Shown here: one piece after another, positions 1 through 7,859 of the stretch
Layout: each line of letters starts with the position of its first letter
Position numbering within the stretch: the stretch's first letter is position 1
Assembly: GCF_014649375.1 (NCBI RefSeq)
Contig: NZ_BMSX01000004.1
Span: 496,001-560,000, forward strand
Reading direction: 5' to 3'
Length of the DNA: 64,000 bases
Source of the DNA: Streptomyces aurantiogriseus
GTDB taxonomy: Bacteria > Actinomycetota > Actinomycetes > Streptomycetales > Streptomycetaceae
Translations under genes and position numbers: made by a program
Notes under the pieces: model-generated
Databases searched by the model: none
What the model was told of the DNA's origin: nothing
Seen by the model: only the letters and a program-made list of their open reading frames with translations

Positions 1-210
1 GCACCCCGCTGCACGGTCCGCTTCGTGACCGACCAGGGCGTGCTGCTCACGAGCGGCCCGTTGCCGGTGTCGGGCGAGGGGGTCGTGGAGTGGCGTACGA
101 CGCCGTCGTACGCGGCGTACGTCCGGGCCGAGGTACGGCACGAGGTGGCGGCGGGGCCACTGCCGGGGGCGTTGGCGGCGTTCACGAATCCGGTGTTCCT
201 GGGCCGCTAG
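1..210 (+). CDS. C-terminal end of a CehA/McbA-like PHP-type metallohydrolase (partial)
   Basis: The reading frame is open from the first base, so the 5' part lies outside the window. The visible 69 residues end in a VRAEVRHE strand and an ALAAFTNPVFLGR tail. Tails of the form ..ALTNPVWL.. close many CehA/McbA metallohydrolases (PHP-fold phosphoesterase-like enzymes), which is the basis for the call. No metal-binding residues are visible in this fragment, so the assignment rests only on the tail. The gene converges on the small membrane protein gene that ends 16 bases further on. Confidence 0.5.
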   Translation, partial: APRCTVRFVTDQGVLLTSGPLPVSGEGVVEWRTTPSYAAYVRAEVRHEVAAGPLPGALAAFTNPVFLGR

Positions 211-225
211 CGGTTCACCAGGCGG

Positions 226-630
226 CTACGACCTGGCAGCGGGGCGCAGCCGCAAGCGCGGGGACAGCGTCTGGACCAGGGCCAGGGTGCTGAGGGCGAA
301 CATCACCACGCCCAGGGGGACGTGGAACGAGGGCACGTGGGCGATGCCCAGCGCGACCTGCGCCGAGGCGAGAAGGAGGAAGCCGGTGGCGTACAGGGCG
401 GGGCGGGGGGATCCGCCGCCCGGGCGCCAGGCCAGGACCGCGGCGAGCAGGTACAGCATGGTGGCGGCGTACATGACCTTCGATCCGACGTCGTGCATCA
501 GATAGCCGTGGGACGAGGTCAGCAGCATGCCCGCGGTGACCGCCTGGAAGAAGAGGGTCAGGGTCTGCAGGGCTATCGCGGTCCTGAGGAAGGTGAGGCC
601 GCGCGGCGCGACGGCTATCCGGGTGGTCAT
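226..630 (-). CDS. Small four-helix membrane protein, DUF6220-like
   Basis: A 134-residue protein with four hydrophobic segments (about residues 10-32, 42-60, 72-92 and 96-115) and a short arginine-rich C-terminal tail, so an integral membrane protein. The ATG at 630 was chosen because GAGGGGG lies about seven bases upstream; an in-frame ATG further upstream has no such site. The length and the HDVGSKVMYAATMLYLLAAVLAW segment resemble DUF6220 proteins, for which I know no function. It lies downstream of the ECF sigma gene on the same strand with a 59-base gap, so co-transcription is possible. Confidence 0.6.
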   Translation of the reverse strand: MTTRIAVAPRGLTFLRTAIALQTLTLFFQAVTAGMLLTSSHGYLMHDVGSKVMYAATMLYLLAAVLAWRPGGGSPRPALYATGFLLLASAQVALGIAHVPSFHVPLGVVMFALSTLALVQTLSPRLRLRPAARS

Positions 631-689
631 GGTGTGGTCCCCCTCTTGTGGTGTGCGGCGATGAACGGGTGCTGTCCGAGCCGTTGGCG

Positions 690-1586
690 TCAACGCAGGG
701 TGAGCGGGGTCTCGGAGGTGACGTGGGTCAGCTTCTGGGGGTTGCGGACGAAGTAGAGGCCGGTGATGCGGGCGTCCTCGACACGGACGGCCATGACGCC
801 GTCGAGCTCACCGTCGCGGTGTACGGCGAGTGCTGGGCTGCCGTTGACCACGGTGGGCTCCCAGGTGATCGTGGCCTCGACCTTGGCGGAGCCGCCGAGG
901 TAGAAGCGGACGATCTTCTCGGCGCCGATGACGGGCCTGAGCGCGGCGCGCTTGACGCCGCCGCCGTCGCTGAGCAGAACGACATCGGGGGCGAGTACGT
1001 CGAGGAGGTCCTGCGGGTTCCCGGTCTCGATGGCGCGCTGGAACGACTCCAGCGCCGCCCGTGTCTCACTCGGAGAGGCCGTCCGGCGGGGCCGGCGGGC
1101 GTCGACGTGCCCACGGGCGCGGTGCGCGATCTGCCGTACGGCCGCCGGGGTCTTGCCGACGGCCTCGGCGATCTCGTCGTAGTCGGCCTCGAAGACCTCG
1201 CGCAGCAGGAACACCGCCCGCTCGGTCGGGGAAAGGCTTTCCAGGACGAGCATCATCGCCATCGACATGCTCTCGGCGAGTTCGATGTCCTCGGCCACGT
1301 CCGGCGTCGTGAGCAGCGGCTCGGGCAGCCACTGGCCGACGTACGCCTCGCGGCGGCGCTTCATGGTGCGCAGCCGGTTGAGCGCCTGCCGGGTCGTGAT
1401 CCGCACCAGGTACGCCCGTTGGTCGCTCACCTGTCCCAGGTCGGCCTTGACCCAGCGTAACCAGGTCTCCTGGAGGACGTCCTCGGCGTCGGCCGCCGAT
1501 CCGAGCATCTCGTAGGCGACGGTGAACAGCAGGTTGCGGTGGGCGACGAACGCTTCGGTCGCCAGGTCGGTGGTGTGGTCGGTCAT
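690..1586 (-). CDS. ECF41-type (SigJ-like) RNA polymerase sigma factor
   Basis: 298 residues: sigma region 2 (about 13-80), region 4 (about 115-160, with SPTERAVFLLRE and AAVRQIAHRAR) and a SnoaL/NTF2-like C-terminal domain (about 175-290). The three signatures of the ECF41 group are all present: WLPEP at 86-90 in the linker, DGGG at 207-210, and an NPxKL motif (NPQKL) at 282-286. In that family the C-terminal extension controls sigma activity in place of an anti-sigma factor, and the partner gene is usually a redox enzyme; here a flavoprotein gene lies just upstream on the same strand. Leu43 is encoded by TTA (1458-1460), so translation probably needs the bldA tRNA. GAGGG directly precedes the ATG, with more purine-rich sequence further upstream. 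Confidence 0.9.
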   Translation of the reverse strand: MTDHTTDLATEAFVAHRNLLFTVAYEMLGSAADAEDVLQETWLRWVKADLGQVSDQRAYLVRITTRQALNRLRTMKRRREAYVGQWLPEPLLTTPDVAEDIELAESMSMAMMLVLESLSPTERAVFLLREVFEADYDEIAEAVGKTPAAVRQIAHRARGHVDARRPRRTASPSETRAALESFQRAIETGNPQDLLDVLAPDVVLLSDGGGVKRAALRPVIGAEKIVRFYLGGSAKVEATITWEPTVVNGSPALAVHRDGELDGVMAVRVEDARITGLYFVRNPQKLTHVTSETPLTLR

Positions 1587-1721
1587 CCCTCGGTCTCTCT
1601 CCCTCGATCGCCTGGTCAGGCTGCCCGCCCCGCGATGACCGACGCCCCGCCGTGCTTGGCCTGTGGCAGTTGCCGGCGGTGGTCGCCCTGGGGTCAGGTG
1701 TGCACGACGACATCGGTGTTC

Positions 1722-2951
1722 TCAGCCGTGGGTGGCTCCTCCGTTTTCCAGGGGTCGGACCGTGTTCTCGACGGACAGATCCGGCGCGGCGGCCAGGCGG
1801 TGCTTGCGCTTGGGCAGGCCGAAGGTCGGGTGCGAGGTGGCCCACAGCGACATCCTGACGATGCCCGCCTTGATCCGCGCGGCCTTCCGGCCACCCACGT
1901 GCTTCGGCTTTGCCTGCGCTTCGTCGTCGACCATCTGCAGGATCCCGTCCCGCCGCCCGAGGCTGATGTGGTTGCCCAGGTACTCCAGCCTGGTGTTCGG
2001 GATCTTGCGGCCGGTCAGGCGTCCCACGATCGCGTCCGTGGCCTGCCGGCCGGTGTAGCCGGCCGAAGCGCAGGACATCGGCAGCGGGCGGCCGTTGTCG
2101 CCGATGGCGTGGGCGCTGTCACCGGCTGCGTAGACGTTCGGGTGCGAGACGGACCGCATGGTGCGGTCGACGACGATCCGGCCGTTCTCGGTGACCTCCA
2201 GCCCGCCGGCGGCGGCGATGGGGCCGGCCGCGAACCCGGCCGTCCACACGGTCGCGTCGGACGCCAGGGCGGTGCCGTCGGCGCACAGCACCCGCGTCGC
2301 TTCGACAACTTCGACGCTGGTGCGCTCCCGGACGGTGATGCCCAGCCGGTCGCAGGCCTGGCGCAGGTGACCGCGGGCTCCGGCGGAGAGCCGGGCGCCC
2401 AACTCGCCGCGGGCGACCAATGTCACCGACAGGCCGGGCCGGGACTCGGCGATCTCGGTGGCGGTCTCGATGCCGGTCAACCCGTCGCCGACGACCAGCA
2501 CACTCCCGCCTTCGGCCCGCCTGCCCAGGCTGTCCAGGCGCTCGCGCAGGCGCAGCGCCGACGGCCGGCCGGTGACGTCGAAGGCGTGCTCGGCCACGCC
2601 GGGGACGCCGCCGTCGGCAACGTGGCTGCCGAGCGCGTGGAGAAGCGTGTCGTAGCCGAGTTCGCCGCCGCCGTCGGCGTCGGTCACGGCGACGACCTGG
2701 CGCTCGGGGTCGACGGCGGTGACACGGGCCAGGCGCAGCCGTATCCCCGTGCCCGCGAAGACGTCGGCGAGCTGTGGAGCCTCGATCTCCTGGCCGGCCG
2801 CGAGCTGGTGCAGCCGCAGCCGCTGGACGAAGTCCGGCTCGGCGTTGACCACGGTGATCTCGGTGTCCGCCGGGGACAGCCGGCGGGCCAGGGTCCCGGC
2901 CACGTAGGCCCCGGCATAGCCGGCGCCGAGGACGACGATGCGGTGCTTCAC
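1722..2951 (-). CDS. FAD/NAD(P)-dependent oxidoreductase, NDH-2-like
   Basis: About 409 residues. An N-terminal FAD site (VVLGAGYAG at 5-13), a second Rossmann motif for NAD(P)H (VVGDGLTGIET near the middle) and the late FAD motif VYAAGDSAH make this a two-dinucleotide-fold flavoprotein of the type II NADH dehydrogenase/pyridine nucleotide disulphide family. It would pass hydride from NAD(P)H to a quinone or other acceptor; the acceptor cannot be read from sequence. The GTG start at 2951 has AGGAG six bases upstream and overlaps the TGA of a 42-codon ORF in front of it, so translation may be coupled. It is the likely regulated partner of the downstream ECF41 sigma factor. Confidence 0.85.
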   Translation of the reverse strand: MKHRIVVLGAGYAGAYVAGTLARRLSPADTEITVVNAEPDFVQRLRLHQLAAGQEIEAPQLADVFAGTGIRLRLARVTAVDPERQVVAVTDADGGGELGYDTLLHALGSHVADGGVPGVAEHAFDVTGRPSALRLRERLDSLGRRAEGGSVLVVGDGLTGIETATEIAESRPGLSVTLVARGELGARLSAGARGHLRQACDRLGITVRERTSVEVVEATRVLCADGTALASDATVWTAGFAAGPIAAAGGLEVTENGRIVVDRTMRSVSHPNVYAAGDSAHAIGDNGRPLPMSCASAGYTGRQATDAIVGRLTGRKIPNTRLEYLGNHISLGRRDGILQMVDDEAQAKPKHVGGRKAARIKAGIVRMSLWATSHPTFGLPKRKHRLAAAPDLSVENTVRPLENGGATHG

Positions 2952-3076
2952 GAGTTGCTCCTGTCGGCTCGGTTGCTCCCGGTGAACTGAGCGGAACAGC
3001 ACCCCGATCGCTGACGGGAACCGACACCCGCGTATCCGCCGCCGATCACGACCGCCGCCTCGATCTCCTCGGTCAT
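2948..3076 (-). pseudogene. N-terminal remnant of a second flavoprotein
   Basis: A 42-codon ORF with its own good ribosome site (AGAGGAGACAGC before the ATG) begins MTEEIEAAVVIGGGYAG, a typical FAD-binding start closely like that of the following gene, then loses all similarity after about 18 residues. Its TGA overlaps the GTG of the downstream flavoprotein. This looks like the front end of a duplicated or partly deleted oxidoreductase gene that has become a short leader cistron. It could instead be a real translated leader that couples ribosomes to the next gene. Confidence 0.5.
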
Positions 3077-3272
3077 GCTGTCTCCTCTGTCTCAAGGGGT
3101 CGGCCTCAAGACACCGCGCGACTGATCGCTGTGACAGCATGTGAGGCAGATCACTCCACAGGTTCCGGCCGAAGCTCACCGCGGACCGGACCGCACTCGC
3201 CCAACGGCTCTACGACGAGCGGGAGAAGACCGTCCAACAGATCGCGCCATGTTCGGCGTGCCGAGGTCGACG

Positions 3273-3342
3273 GCGCGGTGCGCGGTGCGCGGTGCGCGGT
3301 GCGCGGTGCGCGGTGCGCGGTGCGCGGTGCGCGGTGCGCGGT
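3273..3342. repeat. Tandem heptamer repeat, 10 units
   Basis: Ten perfect head-to-tail copies of the 7-mer GCGCGGT lie in the region between the flavoprotein gene and the secreted repeat protein gene (a stretch of about 300 bases, 3077-3382, with no gene I can support). Seven-base units shift reading frame with each copy, which argues against a coding role. Such perfect repeats are prone to slippage. Confidence 0.95.
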
Positions 3343-3382
3343 GGCGAGGATGCCCGGCCGATCGTGGCGTTGAAGGCGGACC

Positions 3383-4216
3383 CTAGCCGTGCACGGCGGT
3401 GCAGCGGGCCTCGTGCTTCGTCTCGCCGAGGGGAATCTCGACATTGGTGCCGGGAGTGCCGCAGGTCTGGTTCTGGCGGCCGTTCTGCGCGGTGTTGGTC
3501 TCGGGCCCGACGACGTCTCCGGCAGCGGCGGTGGCCCGTCCGCGATGCGTGTTCCCGGATCCGGGGTACGCCTGGTCGGCGGCGGTGCACGTCGTGAACT
3601 TACGGATGGTGCCGAGCGCATTGACGGTGACGGTGTCGTTGTTGTTGCCGCAGTAGAGGTTCTGCCGTCCGGTCTGGGCGGTGTTGATCTGGGGTCCTAC
3701 CGAGGTGCCGCCCTGCGTGCGGGCGCCGGCCGTGTAGGCGCCGTCGTCGCCGCCCGGAGCGCCGTGGCCGGAGGCCACGCAGGTCGTGTCCCAGTTCATC
3801 TCACCCAGCACGTTCACGGTCATCAGGTCCGCGGAGTTGCCGCAGTTCAGGTTCTGCTTGCCGGTCTGGGCGGTGTTGACCTGGGGCCCCAGGGTGGTGT
3901 TTCCGGCGGCCTGGGCGCCGGCGTCACCACTGTGGCGGCGGGTGTGGCCGTCGTCGTCGACGCAGACCCGCTGTCGTTGCATCCGCTCCGCCACGTTGAG
4001 CCGCACCAGACGGGCGGAGTTGCCGCAGTCCAGGTTCTGCTCCCCGTCCTGGTCGGTGTTCTCGTCACCGCTCAGCGGGATGTCCTCCAGGACGTCGGCG
4101 AAGGCGTCGGCGCCCCCGAGGGAGACCAGCACGCCGGTGGTGAGCATCACGGCCGCCACCCTGCGGATCCTCTGCACACCAGCACTGGCCCTCGCGTGCC
4201 GTCCACGCTGCCCCAT
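3383..4216 (-). CDS. Secreted protein with four QxGxQN...CGN cysteine-pair repeats
   Basis: I do not recognise a named family. From the ATG at 4216 (GGGG ten bases upstream; the ATG at 4237 lacks a ribosome site) the 277-residue protein starts with a basic region and a hydrophobic signal segment ending near ADAFA. The mature part has four modules of about 55-65 residues, each with N-x-x-Q-[TND]-G-x-QN-x-x-CG followed about 20 residues later by a second cysteine (RVC, TTC, TTC, ARC). The Q-x-G-x-x-N core recalls the curlin repeat of amyloid fibres, but the cysteines are not a curli feature. A cell-surface or spore-coat structural role is a guess. Confidence 0.7.
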   Translation of the reverse strand: MGQRGRHARASAGVQRIRRVAAVMLTTGVLVSLGGADAFADVLEDIPLSGDENTDQDGEQNLDCGNSARLVRLNVAERMQRQRVCVDDDGHTRRHSGDAGAQAAGNTTLGPQVNTAQTGKQNLNCGNSADLMTVNVLGEMNWDTTCVASGHGAPGGDDGAYTAGARTQGGTSVGPQINTAQTGRQNLYCGNNNDTVTVNALGTIRKFTTCTAADQAYPGSGNTHRGRATAAAGDVVGPETNTAQNGRQNQTCGTPGTNVEIPLGETKHEARCTAVHG

Positions 4217-4668
4217 ACGCCCAGATCCCCTGTCCATTCGCTGCGAGGACCGCTCCGCCGCATCCGGTGGGTGCCTGCACGGTTGCAGCCCTTGTCAACA
4301 ACCAAGAACGCACAATGGATTGAAACGTTACTTTATGCACCAATTACGGTGGCCCCGCCCGAGGGCACACGGCGTATCGATCCTTCTGCGCCCTCCTCAA
4401 CGACTCCCGTCTTTCACTGGGCATGGCACGAGCGGTGGTTCTCCCCGTTTGGCCTACCGTGCGCCGCAGCTCCCCGACCGGACGCAGAACCAGCTCGACA
4501 GCTGCCGTCGTCCTGCTGACCCTTGCGCCGTTCGTGTACACCGCGTGTTGACACAGCTGCCGTGAGCTGGGGGAATACGACGTTCGCTCTGAAGGGCCTA
4601 TGTCGTCGACCGCCTCGTGGTGAAGGCTCCCGTGAGCCAAGCCAAAGCCCACGAGAGGCAGGAAAAAC
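4217..4668. other. Intergenic region between two divergent secreted-protein genes
   Basis: About 450 bases with no convincing gene. A relatively AT-rich patch near 4305-4350 (around ACTTTATGCACC) is the best place for a promoter. Open frames here lack ribosome sites and coding bias on either strand. Confidence 0.5.
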
Positions 4669-4980
4669 GTGGCACACCCGCGCAGAATCCGACGAGCCAG
4701 AGCGGTGATCGGCACCGCAGTGGTTGCCGGAGCCGTGCTCTGCGGTGCTCCCGCGGCACACGCTCAACCGCCCGTCCCCGGGGTCCCGAACGTCCCGTTC
4801 ATCCTGGGGCCGGACGTCCCCCGCGAGTTCCGCCCGGTCATCGTCATCCCGAACGTCCCGTTCGTCACGGGTCCGGAGACCAGCCCGGGATTCCGCCCGG
4901 TCATCGTCATCCCGGACACGGGCGGAAACGGCGGCAATGGTGGCGGAGGCGGCGGTGGCGGTGGCGGCGGCCCTGCGTAA
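4669..4980 (+). CDS. Small secreted proline-rich protein with polyglycine tail
   Basis: 103 residues, GTG start with AGGCAGGA upstream. An arginine-rich n-region, a hydrophobic core (about 13-28) and AHA before QPP give a clear signal peptide. The mature part has two copies of a 21-residue unit, NVPFILGPDVPREFRPVIVIP and NVPFVTGPETSPGFRPVIVIP, followed by a tail that is almost all glycine. Unknown family; low-complexity secreted proteins of this kind are common in streptomycetes and could be wall-associated. Confidence 0.65.
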   Translation: MAHPRRIRRARAVIGTAVVAGAVLCGAPAAHAQPPVPGVPNVPFILGPDVPREFRPVIVIPNVPFVTGPETSPGFRPVIVIPDTGGNGGNGGGGGGGGGGGPA

Positions 4981-5028
4981 AGGTACGGACGGCAGTTCGA
5001 TCTCGGCGACCTGACCGCCGCACGATGA

Positions 5029-5089
5029 CCGGGAGCACGGGGCGCTCCCGGCCCCCGGTCATCGGACCACGACTGCCGCGTGGTCCGAT
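5029..5089 (+). terminator. Two consecutive hairpins downstream of the small secreted protein gene
   Basis: First hairpin: CCGGGAGC (5029-5036) pairs with GCTCCCGG (5044-5051). Second: ATCGGACCACG (5061-5071) pairs with CGTGGTCCGAT (5079-5089) around a 7-base loop. No T-run follows, as is usual for GC-rich actinobacterial terminators. Confidence 0.65.
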
Positions 5090-5163
5090 CCCCGGCATCC
5101 GGTGCCGTACTTCACGCGATGAGGCCGGGCTGCGGTTGACCATGCCGTGAAACGATCGCGACC

Positions 5164-5412
5164 ATGACCTCTGTGCCGCTCCCTCGGGCCGATACCCACG
5201 TCACACTCCTGGCCGGACACACCAGCAGCGGCAAGCCCGCCCATGAGGTGCTTCCCGCACGCACGCTGGACGGGGATCTCTTCGAGCTGGCCGGCAGTCC
5301 GGGTCTGGTGCTGGGATGCGCGGCCGGGGATGTTCTACGGGTCTCGGACGACGGGACCTTCGAGGTGACGCGTCAGGGCGGGAACCTCCGGAACGGAGAT
5401 GCCGCCGGGTAG
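5164..5412 (+). CDS. DUF4265-like protein, probably truncated
   Basis: 82 residues. HEVLPARTLDGDLFELAGSPGLVLGCAAGDVLRVSDDGTFEV matches the start of DUF4265 proteins, whose members are normally well over 100 residues and continue after the RRGGN-type motif. Here the frame ends in QGGNLRNGDAAG immediately after that motif, so the C-terminal half is missing. No good ribosome site precedes the ATG. Likely a decayed gene, though a short functional form cannot be excluded. Confidence 0.5.
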   Translation: MTSVPLPRADTHVTLLAGHTSSGKPAHEVLPARTLDGDLFELAGSPGLVLGCAAGDVLRVSDDGTFEVTRQGGNLRNGDAAG

Positions 5413-5491
5413 GCGGCCAGGAGGCGGGGCGGTCGGCCACGTGCACCACACGCGCCCGCCTGCGGGCACCCCGCATCCTGCCGCTGACGGC

Positions 5492-5773
5492 TCAGTCCAC
5501 CACCTGTGGATCACGGAAGTAGTAGACGACCGTCACCCCCATACCGGGGGTGTGCGTGTACACGACCGTGATCGCCTCGGCCGAGTCGCGTGCGAGGAGC
5601 GTGGTGTACGTGTACTCCACGGACGGTGGCCGCCAGCCTGGGATCTCGCGGCCCGTCGCCGGGTCGCGGGCGATCACCCCGAGCGCCTCCCGGACAACCT
5701 CCCGCTCCCCCTCCGTCAGGTCGCCGAACGCCTTCCTGGCCGGCTCGGCCTCTTCCAACGGGACTTCGTTCAC
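5492..5773 (-). CDS. ParE/RelE-like small protein, possible toxin
   Basis: 93 residues with a helical first half (LEEAEPARKAFGDLTEGEREVVREALGVIARDP) and a beta-rich second half (VEYTYTTLLARDSAEAITVVYTHTPGMGVTVVYYF), the order of secondary structure seen in ParE/RelE-fold toxins. The GTG start lies in a GTGA overlap with the stop of the DUF6247-like gene, so the two are translationally coupled. The toxin role is inferred from fold pattern and pairing, not from catalytic residues. Confidence 0.5.
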   Translation of the reverse strand: MNEVPLEEAEPARKAFGDLTEGEREVVREALGVIARDPATGREIPGWRPPSVEYTYTTLLARDSAEAITVVYTHTPGMGVTVVYYFRDPQVVD

Positions 5774-6045
5774 GCGCGGCCGCCTCCGCCACGCGCGTCT
5801 TCCAAGGCCGCCATGATCTCCGGTGAGTTCCTGATCAGGATCCGGTGACGGTAGGCCCTCACCACAGCCGCCGCACCCTCGAAGTCGTTGGTCGGGGAGG
5901 CTCCTATGGCAGCGGCCAACTCCTCCTCGAACCGTTCCCGGTCACCCGGGAAGCCGTAGCGGCTGAGCGCGCTGCGCAGGTCGTCCACGGTCCGGATCTC
6001 CGGGAGGGGCATCGTTCCCCAGCCGTGCTCAGGCTGTGCGCTCAT
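5770..6045 (-). CDS. DUF6247-like protein, possible antitoxin partner
   Basis: 91 residues with AGGAG six bases before the ATG. The layout LPEIRTVDDLRSALSRYGFPGDRERFEEELAAAI...DFEGAAAVVRAYRHRILIRNSPEIMAAL fits DUF6247 proteins, which are short, helical and often placed in front of a ParE/RelE-like gene. It is the first cistron of a two-gene unit. A DNA-binding or toxin-neutralising function is likely from context only. Confidence 0.55.
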   Translation of the reverse strand: MSAQPEHGWGTMPLPEIRTVDDLRSALSRYGFPGDRERFEEELAAAIGASPTNDFEGAAAVVRAYRHRILIRNSPEIMAALEDARGGGGRA

Positions 6046-6119
6046 GGTCTGCTCCTGCTGGACGGGCGTCGCTCCACTTCCCAGTATGGTGCCGCCCAGC
6101 CGGGACGGGCATCGCATGC

Positions 6120-6557
6120 TCACCACGCAACCCCGCCCCCGCAGTCGGCCCACAGCAGCTTTCCGCCCCGCGACGCACCCAGGTGTCTGAGCACCGACAC
6201 GCCCACCTCGTCCGCACACGCCCGTACGAGGTGCAGTCCTCGGCCGTGCTCGGCGTCGAGCGGGGGCGGGGCCGCCCTGTCGTCCGAGAAGCCGGGCGGG
6301 ACCCTCGGGTCCGTGTCCCAGACGGCGACGCGGACCCGGCCGGGCTGCGGCGACAGGACCCGGAGGGCGTAGAGGCCGGTCGTGTGGCGATGGGAGTTCG
6401 CCAGCAGTTCCGCCGCGAGGAGCTCCGCGGTGGGGGTCAGCTCGGGCAGCTCGTGGGCGGCCAGGATCAGGCGGAGGGCGCCCCGTGCGATACCCGGTGC
6501 GCGTGGATCGCGGGGAAGGTGCAGGGTGTAGTTCCAGGACGGGGATACGGTGGCCAT
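6120..6557 (-). CDS. Anti-sigma-type ATP-binding protein (HATPase_c_2)
   Basis: 145 residues, GGAG eight bases before the ATG. The ATPase fold of SpoIIAB/RsbW-type serine kinases is shown by the N box ELLANSHRHT, the G1 box VWDTDPRVPPGF and the G2 box HGRGLHLV. Such proteins in streptomycetes commonly sit beside a DUF5753 XRE regulator and a DUF397 protein, and the same arrangement occurs here, with the XRE gene divergent across a 200-base intergenic region that probably carries both promoters. Confidence 0.85.
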   Translation of the reverse strand: MATVSPSWNYTLHLPRDPRAPGIARGALRLILAAHELPELTPTAELLAAELLANSHRHTTGLYALRVLSPQPGRVRVAVWDTDPRVPPGFSDDRAAPPPLDAEHGRGLHLVRACADEVGVSVLRHLGASRGGKLLWADCGGGVAW

Positions 6558-6757
6558 CGGAAGTCTCCGGTCACTGAGGGGAGTTGAACAGGTGCCTGGT
6601 GTCTCTGCCGTGGCGTCCCACGGTGCGCTTCCAGGCGGGGCGCCTGCTGATTAAGCTAGCGACTCGTCACGTAATACATTTCCCATTCCGGCAATCACAT
6701 GAGGTTTTCCCTCGTGTGGGTGACGCCAACGCGTGGCTTCGCAAGGAGAGTTGACCC

Positions 6758-7609
6758 ATGGCGCCGAAGACCGCCACGACCGCCCGCCGACTCCGTCTCG
6801 GCACGGAGCTGCGCAGGCTTCGCGAACGCGCGGGTCTGTCCGTCACGGAAGGTGCCCGTCAACTCGGCGTCAGCCAGGCCCAGCTCAGCAACATCGAGGC
6901 CAGCCGGTTCGGCGTGAGCCCGGACCGCTTGCGCGCCCTGGCCCGCATCTATCGCTGTTCCGACGCCGCCTACATCGACGGCCTCATCGAATTGGCCACC
7001 GACCGGAAGGGCGGTTGGTGGGAGACGTTTCGGGAAGTGCTTCCGGCAGGCCTGCTCGACCTGGCGGAGATCGAGCACCACGCGGTCCGGCTTCAGGCAG
7101 CCAACACGGCGCACATCCCTGGCCTGCTCCAGCTAGCTGATCATGCTCGAGCCATCTATGAGCAGGCCGTGCCCGAGTTCAGCCGCCGCGACATCGAGCA
7201 CCGCGTGAACCACCGGCTCCAGCGCCAGGCGCTACTGGACCTGGACGAGCCCGTGCCGTACCAGGCGATCATTCACGAGGCGGCGCTCCGGGTGCCCGTG
7301 GGCGGCCCATCGATCGCCAAGAGGCAACTGAAGCACTTGCTGGCCCAGAGCGAGCGCGGCAGCATCACGATCCAGGTCATTCCGTTCGCTATCGGCGCCT
7401 ACCCGGGGTCCGGACAGACGTTCCTGTACATCCACGGGCCTGTCCACCGGCTCGACACGGTGTCTCTGGACCAGTCGCACGGACCCGCGCTGCTCGACGC
7501 CGAGTCCGCGCTGGACACGTACCGGAATCTGCTCCAGCGCATGGAGGCCGTAGCGCTGCCACCCGAGAAGACCCGGGACTTCATCCACGACCTGACCACC
7601 GAGCTCTGA
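6758..7609 (+). CDS. XRE-family regulator with DUF5753 domain
   Basis: 283 residues; AAGGAGAG seven bases before the ATG. The N-terminal helix-turn-helix (about 12-70, LRRLRERAGLSVTEGARQLGVSQAQLSNIEASRFGV) binds DNA; the C-terminal DUF5753 domain (about 95-280) begins at the usual YEQAVP region and ends LLQRMEAVALPPEKTRDFIHDL. WhiJ-like proteins of this class act with small DUF397 partners in developmental control, and a DUF397 gene follows ten bases downstream. Confidence 0.9.
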   Translation: MAPKTATTARRLRLGTELRRLRERAGLSVTEGARQLGVSQAQLSNIEASRFGVSPDRLRALARIYRCSDAAYIDGLIELATDRKGGWWETFREVLPAGLLDLAEIEHHAVRLQAANTAHIPGLLQLADHARAIYEQAVPEFSRRDIEHRVNHRLQRQALLDLDEPVPYQAIIHEAALRVPVGGPSIAKRQLKHLLAQSERGSITIQVIPFAIGAYPGSGQTFLYIHGPVHRLDTVSLDQSHGPALLDAESALDTYRNLLQRMEAVALPPEKTRDFIHDLTTEL

Positions 7610-7619
7610 GAGGACCCAC

Positions 7620-7859
7620 ATGACCGCTTACACATGGCAGAAGTCGTCCTACTGCGCCCAGGGCGAATCCTGCGTCCATGTAGCCGCCAAAGCGCAGAAG
7701 TCGTCCTACTGCGGGCAAGGCGAATCCTGCGTCCACATATCCGCCACCCCTGCCCCCACAACCATCCACCTCACCGAATCCGCCGACCCCACCCAAGCCA
7801 TCCTCACCACCACCCCCACCGCCTTCGCCGCCCTCCTCGCATCCGTCAAGGACCGCTGA
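7620..7859 (+). CDS. DUF397 protein with duplicated N-terminal motif
   Basis: 79 residues; AGAGGACCC before the ATG. DUF397 proteins normally carry one W-[RQ]-KSSYS-x-[GE]-x-x-CVEVA motif. Here it occurs twice, QKSSYCAQGESCVHVAA and QKSSYCGQGESCVHISA, encoded by two closely similar 51-base segments at 7636-7686 and 7696-7746, so the motif was duplicated in tandem. The rest is the usual TAFAALLASVKD ending. Partner of the upstream XRE regulator. Its last 14 bases overlap the end of the convergent hydrolase gene. Confidence 0.8.
   Translation: MTAYTWQKSSYCAQGESCVHVAAKAQKSSYCGQGESCVHISATPAPTTIHLTESADPTQAILTTTPTAFAALLASVKDR

Noticed and set aside
3273..3342. Heptamer tract as a CRISPR array
   Set aside because: Units are contiguous 7-mers with no spacers and no cas genes are nearby.
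4344..4767. Minus-strand ORFs upstream of the small secreted protein
   Set aside because: No ribosome sites, atypical codon use and no recognisable domain.
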